Shown piece after piece: positions 1 to 8,894 of a stretch of DNA of 64,000 bases. This stretch comes from Girardinichthys multiradiatus (Eukaryota; Chordata; Actinopteri; Cyprinodontiformes; Goodeidae). The notes beneath the pieces were generated by a model. The model was not told the origin of the DNA, ran no database searches, and saw only the letters and a list, made by a program, of their open reading frames with translations. The DNA is taken from positions 19,244,442 through 19,308,441 of the forward strand of contig NC_061813.1 of the NCBI RefSeq assembly GCF_021462225.1, in the 5' to 3' direction. Numbering within the stretch: the first letter of the stretch is position 1; each line of letters opens with the position of its first letter. The translations under genes were made by a program, and so were the position numbers.

Positions 1-750
1 TGAAGTATAAATCACTGGAGTACCATGTGTCAGATGAAGGACAAAAACATCTCCTGCAGCCCCCTGGGGATCAGACCAAAAGTCCCTGATCGGGGGGGTT
101 GCTAACAAGGAGGGAGCCACAGGAAGAGGTAGAGAGAGTATATGTGAACATGAAACTGGTATTTCAAAAAGTTTGATCTTTCCCATGTTATATGAATAAA
201 ACATGACCTAAAGATAAACTTGGCTGCAAATAAAGATTTGGATGTGGTCAAAATTTGCATCTCTGCCTCGATGCACACTGTATCTGTACTAACGAACAGC
301 ATTTTAGCATTATATGGCATAATTTTGATAAAAATTACAAAAATATTAATGTTGAAAGGCTATACTGATTGTAGCTCAGGAAGCAAAAATTAACTGATGG
401 TGAACTAATTAACTGTAAAATGTTACCAAAAATAATCTCCTGAGCCCTTTCACAGTGCATATTAAATCCACTCAAACAGATCCTTTTCTGTATTTGGAAA
501 TGATCACAGTGCATTTGCATATTAATGACTCCTGTATGGACAATAGGCCTAAATAAAGGCTTAATTATAGCAGCTAGAAAGAGATGTATCACTAACTTAA
601 TTGTCAGTAAAGTCATACATTTAAGGGAATCATATTTAAAAAGTGTTGGTGAGAAAACAGTTATGAGTTTAGATGAAGCACAGTATTTGTATATGAATCC
701 TTAATAAGCACTATAGATATTATTCAGTTTGGCCCAGTATTCCATATGAT
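1..750. other. Unassigned AT-rich sequence
   Basis: No element end, codon-biased frame or RNA gene is recognisable here. The open frames are short and cross AT-rich, low-information sequence. The first 120 bases are somewhat GC-richer, with a run of G near 93-99, but match nothing I know. Confidence 0.5.
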
Positions 751-761
751 TGCTTGTATCT

Positions 762-1128
762 AAGGCTGCACGGTGGCGCAGTTGGTAGCACTGTTGCCTT
801 GCAGCAAGAAGGTCCTGGGTTCAATTCCTGGCCTGGGGTCTTTCTGCATGGAGTTTGCATGTTCTCCCCGTGCATGTGTGGGTTCTCACCGGGTACTCCG
901 GCTTCCTCCCACAGTCCAAAGACATGCCTGTTAGGTTAATTGGTTTCTCTAAAATGCCCTTAGGTGTATGAATGAATGAGTGTGTGTGTGGTTGTTTGTG
1001 TGTTGCCCTGCGATGGACTGGCGACCTGTCCAGGGTGTACCCCGCCTCTTGCCCATAGACTGCTGGAGATAGGCACCAGCTCCCCTGTGACCCACTATGG
1101 AATAAGTGGTAGAAAATGACTGACTGAC
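762..1128 (+). mobile_element. tRNA-derived SINE, complete copy with 11-bp TSD
   Basis: A SINE is a short element transcribed by RNA polymerase III and moved by a partner LINE. The 5' end looks like a tRNA: an A-box-like TGGCGCAGTTGG at 774-785 and a B-box-like GGTTCAATTCC at 818-828. A tRNA-unrelated body follows, and the 3' end is a short (TGAC)n tail. An exact 11-bp repeat, tgcttgtatct, flanks the copy at 751-761 and 1129-1139, which sets both ends and shows target-primed insertion. The body matches the split copy at 1607-4084 on the other strand. It is not a functional tRNA gene, because the cloverleaf does not close and the body continues for 300 bases. Confidence 0.85.
774..828 (+). promoter_or_regulatory. 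Internal Pol III promoter (A and B boxes) of the SINE
   Basis: The A box (TGGCGCAGTTGG, 774-785) and B box (GGTTCAATTCC, 818-828) fit the tRNA-type consensus, with spacing near that of a tRNA gene with a short variable region. They explain transcription from within the element. Confidence 0.7.
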
Positions 1129-1139
1129 TGCTTGTATCT

Positions 1140-1595
1140 GACTATAAAACTGACTGTTGTCAAGGATTATTTTTAGCATGTGTGTTAAAAGATAAACAAA
1201 TTGGGAATCAGATTGATTGGTTGTAAATAGCAAGTTTGGCATTGTGACTTTGCATTCATTAAAACTGTTACCCAGAGGGAGAGCTAAAGGTTAGCTTTGT
1301 TAATTCTGTATTGCCTAATGGAGAATCACTGTTTATTGGTTGGTTTCTACCTTGCTGGGGCTACATGTACTAGAACTACTAAAGTGGGAAACGAGTAAAT
1401 ACACATAAAACCAGGAGGTTGTGAAGAGATGTAGGAGTGCTAGTGACCATGCAAAGCAAGCATATCTATACTACTACAAGAGCTGTGTTTGTCAAAGTAC
1501 CAAAAGATCAGGAGAAAAATGTGAAGTATTGCAGTGTGAAATGTTTAGGTAAAAAATGAATGTAGTGATATTTAGTTAGCCAGGTTAAGCTGGCA
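1140..1595. other. Unassigned sequence between two SINEs
   Basis: Ordinary AT-rich sequence with no recognisable gene or element end. Confidence 0.5.
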
Positions 1596-1656
1596 ATTCA
1601 GCAAACGTCCATCCATCCAATTTCTATATCCGCTTCTTCCATACAGTGTCTCAGGG

Positions 1657-2420
1657 TGTCAGGATGTGACATTTTGGACTTTGTGTTTTGTTTACTGTTA
1701 ACTAGAGGTTTCTTGTTTATGGTTTTGTATTCATGTTTTCTGTTTTTCCTACAGTTCTAGTTTTCTTCTGCCTCCCATTATGTTCTCCTCTCACCCTTTG
1801 TTCCCTTGGCGTTGCTGTCCTGTTCCTGTTCATCCTCAGTTTTGGTTCAGTCAGTGTTTGTTTAGGTTTGTTTACTTTTTAGTCAGGGTTCCCTTTTGGT
1901 TCCTATTTTGTTAAGTGTTTAGGCCTTAGCTTGTTGTGTTCCCTCAAGGTTCTCAGTTTCCTTTAGTTCATGTTTATTCTTGATTCTTATGTTTTTATCT
2001 TTGTTTATAGTTTTGTTTTAGGTCTGCTTGGTGTCTTGTTAATTACTTGTATTAGCTTCACCTGTTCCCTCTGCCTTCCTGCCTCCTTGCCTCACCTGTC
2101 CTTAGTTCCTTTGATTACCTGCCTTTGTTCTCTCTCTGCATATTAGTTGGTTTGTTTCATTATATTTTGTGGGTTCCTTGCGTTACAACTCGACCCTCTA
2201 CCCTCGTCCCTGCCATGAGTCTCCATGTTCCTGTAGTGTCTGTAGTGTAGTGTCTAACCCTAACCCTAACCCAAGTGTTTGGATCTCGACCCTGCTCAGT
2301 ACCTGCAGTGTTTTGTTACATTTTCTTTTACTTTTTTGAATAAAGCTGAGAGACTGCTTTGAAATGTGCTTCCCTAGCTCTTGTCTGTGCTTTGGTCCAA
2401 CCCAAAACCTCACCGTGACA
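1657..2420 (+). repeat. 5' LTR of the pol-less LTR element
   Basis: The sequence begins TGTCA and ends TGACA, is T-rich, and has AATAAA near 2338-2343 before its last 80 bases, as in the R region of an LTR. The start resembles the LTR start at 55120 (minus) and the fragment at 14351 (minus). It also contains a short telomere-like (CTAACC)3 run near 2254-2272. Confidence 0.7.
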
Positions 2421-2423
2421 GAA

Positions 2424-2768
2424 GGAACCCGCCACAAGGACTACGCAGACAGAGCTATAGAGCTAAAAGGAAGGATTGAGCAGCAGGATGAGACGCTGCG
2501 CGCTTTGTATGGGGAGGAGGTGGAGATTTTATCTTCACCTCTGTTGCTGGAAGAGATGGAGGAGTGTTTTTGTGAGACCGACTGGGCTGCTATGGCTTTT
2601 GAGCCAGGTCGGAATCGCTCCTCCCCAGCCCACGCCTCCTCCAAGCGACGGCGCTCTCGCCGCAAACGCTCCGCCTCAGCAGCAGCAGCGCCTGAGCTCA
2701 TGACTGCAGTAGCTCCGGCCGAGCTCGTCACGCCCACAGCATGCTTCGCCTCAGCTCACGCTTGCTGA
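2424..2768 (+). pseudogene. Gag-like N-terminal fragment of the LTR element, copy 1
   Basis: This frame starts right after the 5' LTR and reads through a conserved R-H-K-D-x-A-D-x-A block, an acidic and leucine-rich segment, then a basic stretch (SSKRRRSRRKRSAS) and an alanine-rich stretch, and stops at 2768. The block after the LTR is also in copy 2 (minus strand, near 54440). Fish gypsy gag proteins start at this place with a similar short charged segment, so I read it as the remnant of gag. No capsid domain or CCHC zinc knuckle is present. The frame is probably broken relative to the downstream frame from 2884, which continues the similarity to copy 2. Confidence 0.5.
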
Positions 2769-2883
2769 GCCTCCAGCAGAGCCATCCTCACCTCCACCAG
2801 CTGCAGCAGAGTTTCCAGCTGCGTTTTCTTCCTGCCCAGGACGACGTCGTCGCCGGAGGGCAGCCACCGCCAGGAAGGTTTGG

Positions 2884-3618
2884 GTGGGCGCCTCCTATGC
2901 TTCCACGGAGGGTCCACCCGTCACTGCTTCCTCATGGCTGTTTTCTCCAGGATCTTCAGAGCCACAGCAGGCTGCTTCAGGGTCATCTGAACCTCGCCTG
3001 ATTCCGGAGGAGCCCGTGGGCGGGCTGCCTCCACTTCCTCGCCTGATCCCAGAGGAGCCCGTGGGCGGGCTGCCTCCACTTCCAGGTCCTGAGCACCTTC
3101 TCAGTTTTCTCTGGGGGGTGCTCACAAAACTCAACCATGATACACAGCCACACACTACACACTACATGACACACAGCCTGTCTCCAGGTCTGACACACAG
3201 CCAGACACACACCCTGTCTCCAGGTCTGACACACAGCCAGACACACAGCCTGTCTCCAGGTCTGACACACAGCCAGACACACAGCCTGTCTCCAGGGCCA
3301 GACACACCAGAGCCTGTCTCCAGGGCCAGACACACCCAGACACAGTTCCTGGAAGGTCATCCACCCTGCTTGGCCGACCTCCATATCTCCCGCCTGGGTC
3401 CAAGCCTCTGCGGGCCCCGCCTGGGTCCAAGTCTCTGCCATGGTTCTGGCCACATCACAGACCACAAAGGACCTCGTGGGTTCCTCTGGCCTCGTCCAAG
3501 ACGCCTGCGTCTCCGCCGCTGGCTGCTCCGCTGCAGGCCTCCTGATCGCCTGCTCCGCTGCAGGCCTCCTGATCGCCTGCGTCACCTTCCCTGCGCCAAG
3601 TTCCCTTCATTCTGTTAG
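2884..3618 (+). CDS. Low-complexity proline-rich repeat protein of the LTR element, copy 1
   Basis: This is a 244-codon open frame inside the LTR element. It begins GASYASTEGPP, a block matched in copy 2 (GASYSSMEGPP). Next is a duplicated PEEPVGGLPPLP-type repeat, then four 12-residue repeats (LSPGLTHSQTHS type) encoded by a 36-bp minisatellite, then an arginine- and proline-rich tail. No catalytic motif, signal peptide or membrane segment is visible. Copy 2 carries the related proline-rich repeat in a different frame from its longest ORF. Either the family encodes a repeat protein or the repeats are merely tolerated as sequence. I do not assign a function. Confidence 0.4.
   Translation: MGASYASTEGPPVTASSWLFSPGSSEPQQAASGSSEPRLIPEEPVGGLPPLPRLIPEEPVGGLPPLPGPEHLLSFLWGVLTKLNHDTQPHTTHYMTHSLSPGLTHSQTHTLSPGLTHSQTHSLSPGLTHSQTHSLSPGPDTPEPVSRARHTQTQFLEGHPPCLADLHISRLGPSLCGPRLGPSLCHGSGHITDHKGPRGFLWPRPRRLRLRRWLLRCRPPDRLLRCRPPDRLRHLPCAKFPSFC
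3000..3085 (+). repeat. Tandem duplication encoding PEEPVGGLPPLP repeats
   Basis: Two near-identical units of roughly 45 bp lie side by side, each containing gaggagcccgtgggcgggc followed by tgcctccacttcc. A related repeat occurs in copy 2 near 53520-53670. Confidence 0.7.
3175..3330 (+). repeat. 36-bp minisatellite inside the LTR element
   Basis: The core tctccagg recurs at 3181, 3217, 3253 and 3289, exactly 36 bases apart, with a shortened unit at 3317. Each unit contains tctgacacacagccagacac or a variant. The period is a multiple of three, so the frame is kept and a 12-residue peptide repeats. Confidence 0.85.
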
Positions 3619-4095
3619 ACCTGGACTCCTAAACTCTGTTTTCATCCTGCCTGCCTGCCTGTGAGTTTAGCCTTTGTTTTGATTTAAATAAATCATCGTT
3701 CTGCCTCGCCATGCCGACTCCTCACCTGCATCTGCACTTTGGTCCACAACAAAAAACCCAACGTATGACACAAGGAGCTGGTGCCTATCCTCAGTGGTGT
3801 ACGGGCAAAGGCAGGGTACACCCTGGACAGGTCACCAGTCCATTGCAGGGCAACACAGAGACACACAGGACAAACAACCATCCAGACACCCATTCACACC
3901 TAAGGGCAATTTTAGAGAAACCAATTAACAGTTATGTTTTTGGACCGGGAGGAACCCAAAGCACCTGGAGAGAACCTATGCATGCACGGGAGAACATGCA
4001 AACTCCATGCAGAAGGACCCAGGGCGGGAGTTGAACTCAGGTCCTTCTTGCTGCAAAGCAACAGTGCTACCAACTGTGCTGCCCATTCAGCAGAC

Positions 4096-5446
4096 ATAAC
4101 ATTACAATATTACCTTTTCATGAATATCTGCGCTTAAATACACCAGGAGTAAAATCACAAAATCAAACTCACTGACAAGTAAAAAGTGTCCCGGTTCATC
4201 ACAGGAAAACTTTGAAGAATCTGCCTTACGGGTTATACAGGTTTTATGCGGAAGTGTTTGTGGATGTCAGCAATTGCAAAAGGAATGTAAACCAAATTTT
4301 CAACAAAAGAATCATGGAAAAATATGGCTATAGCAAAAGAAAAATTGCTACACAACTAACTTAAGTTTCCGGTCAAACTAAATAGGATGGCTTACAATAC
4401 TGCACTTTCACAAAGTCCTAAAACTAAATATAGTAAACTCTGTCACATAAGAGACTGTAATAAATCCAAAGATTCAATGATAAAAGAACAAGCATATTTC
4501 TTTTGGTATATTTATTTATTTTCAGGACTTGTGTATAACTTCTTTATTCAAAAATATGGAAAATTCAAAGCAAAAGTCTGGAAAAGTATATTTTACTCCT
4601 TATCCATGTAGAGTGAACTAATATAGCTCAAAATGTTTGTATGAGATTTCAAATACTTATTTACCGGTGTTGAATGGCTTCCTGTTCTCATTGCGTATGT
4701 AAAGTGTAGTTTAACTCACTACTTACAGTGGACTCCCCTGCAGTGACCACAGACCACAGAGATGGGGTGCAGAGACAAGCCATCAAAATCTATCAGTTTA
4801 AATGTTTAGGGCACAACTTTCAGTTTAGTTATCCAGTTGACACTCATAGAACTAATGATGGTGTTTGGATTTTGAACTGTTTTTTATCTTTCTCTTTTCT
4901 TTTTTTTACAGAATGAAGCGCTTTTTTAACTGAAGGGTTATTGCTCTTAAAAGATGTGATACCCTCAATGTCTGAAAAAAAAGATATTTAGGTTTTCCAG
5001 AAGATCCAAAAGGTCATGAGTTCTTAAAATAAAAATGATAAAAAGAAGTGCATGAATTCAACATTTTTATTTCTAGTGTAACTTAATTTAAAGTGCCTTA
5101 CAGATAGGAAAGCCAAAACAAACCGATATGAGCATGGATGATGAAAATCCCCATCACTGCACTGGATGACTTCAGTGCTTGTTTGATACATACATACATA
5201 AATACTGAATTTTGTTTTAAAACACTTGGTACAGCTCTTTGGAGTATGGCTGTTTCAGTTACTTTTTTCTAATTCCTGAATTAATTACGTTTTGCATTTT
5301 TGATTTTTTTGCAGACTAAGTTCAAGAAAAAAAAAGAATGGAAAAGTATTTTTTCTTTTTTTGACTTTTATGATTTAATCGTGACAGACTGTGCAGCCTC
5401 CTGTCAGAAGACTGAATTGGATTTCAGCTGTTTCTCCCAAAAGCAC
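4096..5446. other. Unassigned AT-rich sequence
   Basis: I see no gene or element. Two strong polypyrimidine-AG stretches (near 4870-4912 and 5295-5314) resemble splice acceptors, but no exon-like frame follows. Confidence 0.5.
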
Positions 5447-6262
5447 AATTCAATTCAATTCAATTCAATTCAAAAATACTTTATTAATCCCAAAGGGACA
5501 TTAAATGTTGTTGTAGCTCATATTATGAAGGTTTCTTCAAAGAGCCGTTGTAGATGCTGATGGCTGTGGGCAGGAAGGATCTCCTGTAGCGCTCCGTCTT
5601 ACAGCAGATCTGAAGAAGCCTCTGACTGAAGACACTCTGTTGTTGTAGGACAGTCTCATGAAGAGGATGTTCAGGGTTCTCCATAATGTTCTTCATTTTA
5701 TGAAGAATCCGTCTTTCCACAATGATCTCCAGAGGTTCCAGAGGAGTCCCCAGAACAGAGCCAGCCTTTTTATCAGCTTGTTGAGCTTTTTTAAGTCCCT
5801 GGCTCTGATGCTGCTTCCCCAGCAGATGATGGCAGAAGAGATCACACTTTCCACAACAGACTTATAGAAGATATGCAGCATCTTGCTGCAAACACCAAAG
5901 GACCTAAGCTTCCTCAAGAAGTACAGTCTGGTCTGTCCCTTCTTGTAGATGGCTTCACAGTTGCATCTCCACTCTAGTCTGTTGTCCAGGTGAACACCGA
6001 GGTATTTATACTCCTCCACCACCTCCACCTCTTCTTCCATGATGGAAATAGTTTTTGACTTATTCCTGTTTCTCTTAAAATCTACAATCATCTCCTTTGT
6101 TTTAGTCACGTTCAAAATGAGATGATTGTTTCCACACCATGCCACAAAGCGGTCCACCACCTTCCTGTACTCAGCTTCTTGTCCACCTCTGATCCACCCC
6201 ACGACTGCAGAATCATCCGAGTATTTCTGCAGATGACAGGAGTCTGTCTCACGTACAATACA
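5447..6262 (-). mobile_element. 5'-truncated LINE of Rex1/L2 type with (ATTCA)n tail
   Basis: Read on the minus strand, this holds the C-terminal part of a reverse transcriptase, a short 3' UTR with AATAAA, and an (ATTCA)-type pentanucleotide tail at 5447-5472. Such microsatellite tails are known for fish Rex1 and L2-like LINEs. The copy begins just upstream of the polymerase YxDD box, so it is heavily 5' truncated. Its 3' end (aataaagtatttttgaattg) is nearly the same as that of the retroposon at 45031-46085. The clade call rests on remembered family features. Confidence 0.75.
5523..6260 (-). pseudogene. LINE reverse transcriptase, C-terminal fragment, frameshifted
   Basis: The upstream frame (6277-5693) carries the catalytic box as YSDDSAVVG, then LILNVTKTKEMIVDF, VEEYKYLGVHLDN and the thumb-like RLYFLRKLRSF segment. 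After about 5760-5720 the similarity continues in another frame (5720-5523: ILHKMKNIMENP...RRSFLPTAISIYNGSL), which is the usual C-terminus. One frameshift therefore separates the two. Upstream polymerase motifs and the endonuclease are absent because of 5' truncation. It cannot be active. Confidence 0.8.
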
Positions 6263-6640
6263 TTCATGTTTAAACATTATCTACATATCTCCCTGTCTTC
6301 ATCTCATCCACTCCCTTCCTTGACTTTCCTATAGATTTCTTTTCTTTGTATGTATTTTACCTGAGTCATCACAGGCCAACTCCTTTCCTTTTTTCACTTT
6401 CCACTCTCTGTTCCTATCGTTTTGCCTTGCATAAAGCTACAAGACCTGAGTCAGCACTCTCTGCCCTTTGAGTGTAAGTCTCCTGCACTTGTGCTGATGT
6501 GTCCTATGCTGTAAAATCCAATACAGGAAAGGACTCATATTGCCCAGTAAACAGTCCTAACTTACCCTATGTCAAGTTGTACAGGGTACCCTAAACTCTG
6601 TACATCTATATATTATTGCTGCCATGTTTATGTTTGGACA
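6263..6640. other. Unassigned spacer
   Basis: Sequence between the LINE and the Tc1 element with no recognisable feature. Confidence 0.5.
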
Positions 6641-6642
6641 TA

Positions 6643-7827
6643 CAGGGGTTGGACAATGAAACTGAAACACCTGGTTTTAGACCACAATAATGTATTAGTA
6701 TGGTGTAGGGCCTCCTTTTGCGGCCAATACAGCGTCAATTCGTCTTGGGAATGACATATACAAGTCCTGCACAGTGGTCAGAGGGATTTTAAGCCATTCC
6801 TCTTGCAGGATAGTGGCCAGGTCACTATGTGATACTGGTGGAGGAAAACGTTTTCTGACTCGCTCCTCCAAAACACCCCAAAGTGGCTCAATAATATTTA
6901 GATCTGGTGACTGTGCAGGCCATGGGAGATGTTCAACTTCACTTTCATGTTCATCAATCCAATCTTTCACCAGTCTTGCTGTGTGTATTGGTGCATTGTC
7001 ATCCTGATACACGGCACTGCCTTCAGGATACAATGTTTGAACCACTGGATACACATGGTCCTCAAGAATGGTTCGGTAGTCCTTGGCAGTGATGCGCCCA
7101 TCTAGCACAAATATTGGGCCAAGGGCATGCCATGATGTGGCAGCCCAAACCATCACTGATCTCCCAGACGTGGGGAAAACAGTGAAGGTGAACTCATCAG
7201 AGAACAATACATGTTTCACATTGTCCACATCCCAAGATTGCACCATTGAAACCGACGTTTGGTATTGGCATGAGCGACCAAAGGTTTGGCTATAGCAGAC
7301 CGGCCGTGTATATTGACCCTGTGGAGCTCCTGACGGACAGTTCTGGTGGAAACAGGAGAGTTGAGGTGCACATTTAATTCTGCCGTGATATGGGCAGCCG
7401 TGGTTTTATGTTTTTTGGATACAATCTGGGTTAGCACCCGAACATCCCTTTCAGACAGCTTCCTCTTGCGTCCACAGTTAATCCTGTTGGATGTGGTTCG
7501 TCCTTCTTGGTGGTATGCTGACATTACCCTGGATACCGTGGCTCTTGATACATCACAAAGACTTGCTGTCTTGGTCACAGATGTGCCAGCAAGATGTGGA
7601 CCAACAATTTGTCCTCTTTTGAACTCTGGTATGTCACCCATAATGTTGTGTGCATTTCAATATTTTGAGTAAAACTGTGCTCTTACCCTGCTAATTGAAC
7701 CTTCACACTCTGCTCTTACTGGTGCAATGTGCAATCAATGAAGACTGGCTACCAGGCTGGTCCAATTTAGCCATGAAACCTCCCACACTAAAATGACAGG
7801 TGTTTCAGTTTCATTGTCCAACCCCTG
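6643..7827 (-). mobile_element. Tc1/mariner transposon with perfect 31-bp TIRs
   Basis: The ends caggggttggacaatg... (6643) and its exact reverse complement (ending 7827) form 31-bp perfect terminal inverted repeats. They are flanked by TA (6641-6642 and 7828-7829), the target duplicated by Tc1/mariner elements. The 1,185-bp element holds one transposase gene on the minus strand. Perfect TIRs and a single frameshift make it one of the younger insertions in the window. Confidence 0.93.
6695..7641 (-). pseudogene. Tc1/mariner transposase with one frameshift
   Basis: This would cut and paste the element by binding its TIRs and catalysing DDE strand transfer. The N-terminal half (7641-7216) has helix-turn-helix DNA-binding segments (SVTKTASLCDVSRATVSRVM) and a basic linker GRKRKL. 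The C-terminal half (7246-6695) begins in a shifted frame and carries the catalytic residues in FSDEF, QDDNAPIHTA and SPDLNIIEPLW. I count 36 residues between the second catalytic Asp and the Glu, a DD36E spacing rather than the DD34E usual for Tc1. The frames overlap around 7216-7246, where the shift must lie. Total length of about 310-320 codons is slightly below the usual 340. An inactive relic of a recently active family. Confidence 0.88.
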
Positions 7828-7829
7828 TA

Positions 7830-8354
7830 TGTGAACAGTTTCATAATAAACCTTTAAAGACAATTCATGTGTAACTGACGAATGTCAACATAATGGAATG
7901 CTCATATCAGATTTATGAAGCCATAACATCCATCTATCTCCATGTTTATTGCCACAATTAACCCTAATAGTGCTGAAAAGCTGTAAATTTGCCACATTTT
8001 TGTAGTTTATTAATTGACATAGCCACATTTGTAAGACATTTTTTCCCCTTTCCTTGGTTACTTTGTACTTCATAACCTCAAAAATAAAAGATTGCAGTTT
8101 TGGAGAGTTTTAACTTGGGGTTGAGAGCTTTATTGCTATGACTTACACATACTAGTCTTAAAGAAAGCATACACACACATACATTCACGCTGGAGTCTCT
8201 TGGGGTGACTGTTGCTGTAGAAGAAATCAGAAAGTCATTCAAACAGAAATCATCCCTGACTCAGCCCATAGTTAGTGTACCGTGTATTGAGAAACTTGCA
8301 GATGCAGTGCATTTAATAGGTGATGGTGAAGAAAAGGAAGTCTGAGTAAAATAG
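7830..8354. other. Unassigned spacer
   Basis: No gene or repeat boundary recognised. Confidence 0.5.
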
Positions 8355-8359
8355 TTAGA

Positions 8360-8889
8360 TGTTATGATTTGGGGTTGTTTGGTTTTTACTTTCTGGGTTT
8401 TTCTTATATTTCCCTCACAGTTTTTGAATCATGCTTCTGTTTATTATTTTTCTGGTCATGTTTTAGTCTTGTTCATGTTTTGTCAAGTTTGGTTTTTGGT
8501 TCTGGTCATGCTTTAGTTTTTGTTTGTATTCAAGAGTCTCTGTTCTTGCTCCAGCCACGTTCTGTTCTGTCTGTTAATTATCTTTATCCAGTACACCTGC
8601 TTGAAACTAATCTGTCTCATAGCTCCACCTGGTTTACTTTCCATATATGCACTCCTATTCAGTTGTTTTTCGCGGAAACATTATTCAAATATTGCTCTTA
8701 TCCTGTAGTCACGCCATGCCTGTCTCGACCAGCCTGGCCAAGTCTGTTTTTTGCCTGTTCTGCCTGCCTGTTCGTTGTTTTGTTCCTGCCTCTTTTTAGA
8801 GTGAGTTTTTTTACTAAATATTTTTTTTCACTTACCATCACGCTGCCTGCTCGTCTGCATTCTGGGGCTCTGTCTCGCAAACCATAACA
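8360..8889 (+). mobile_element. Solo LTR, TG...CA, with perfect 5-bp TSD
   Basis: The block starts tgttatgattt and ends accataaca (inverted termini tgttatg/cataaca). It is flanked by an exact ttaga at 8355-8359 and 8890-8894. No internal retroelement sequence adjoins it, so it is a solo LTR left by LTR-LTR recombination. The 172-codon open frame within it is non-coding LTR sequence. The family also includes 26252-26765, which shares internal phrases such as tttgaatcatgcttctg and the end ctgcctgctcgtctgcattc. Confidence 0.88.
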
Positions 8890-8894
8890 TTAGA

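Larger units (their letters stand above)
1657..3770 (+). mobile_element. LTR retrotransposon derivative without pol, nested in a SINE
   Basis: The left LTR-like block runs from TGTCAGGATG (1657) to CACCGTGACA (2420), TG...CA, about 764 bp. The right end (3770, ...GTATGACA) repeats only the last 40-60 bases of that LTR, around the shared ctttggtcca. The 3' LTR is therefore truncated or strongly diverged. The flanks caggg (1652-1656) and caagg (3771-3775) match at 4 of 5 bases, fitting a 5-bp TSD. The interior encodes a gag-like N-terminus and low-complexity proline-rich and Ser/His/Thr repeats. No protease, reverse transcriptase, RNase H or integrase is visible. A related copy is at 53239-55120. 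The Ty3/gypsy assignment is inferred from LTR style and the gag-like start. Confidence 0.72.
1607..4084 (-). mobile_element. tRNA-derived SINE, second copy, split by an LTR element
   Basis: This is a minus-strand copy of the SINE at 762-1128, now in two pieces. Its 3' tail (ATCC-type repeats plus the sequence before them) is at 1607-1656. The rest is at about 3776-4084, with a B-box complement at 4029-4039 and an A-box complement near 4071-4083. The LTR element 1657-3770 lies between. The outer flanks are near-identical 11-mers, attcagcaaac at 1596-1606 and attcagcagac at 4085-4095, as expected for the SINE's TSD. The two pieces join in the order predicted by the intact copy, so the split is secondary. 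Confidence 0.82.

Noticed and set aside
774..850. A tRNA gene
   Set aside because: The A and B boxes are present, but the acceptor stem does not close and the sequence continues as a SINE body with a TSD.
2254..2272. An interstitial telomere
   Set aside because: Only about three hexamers, within an LTR. Too short to call.
3175..3330. A CRISPR array from the evenly spaced 36-bp repeat
   Set aside because: The repeats are directly adjacent with no unique spacers, they code in frame, and they lie in a eukaryotic retroelement.
4870..4915. A splice acceptor with a downstream exon
   Set aside because: There is a strong polypyrimidine-AG, but the following sequence has stops in all frames within a short distance. 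Such tracts are frequent by chance in this AT-rich DNA.
8369..8887. A 172-codon ORF as a membrane protein gene
   Set aside because: It lies entirely inside a solo LTR, and its leucine- and phenylalanine-rich content comes from T-rich LTR sequence.
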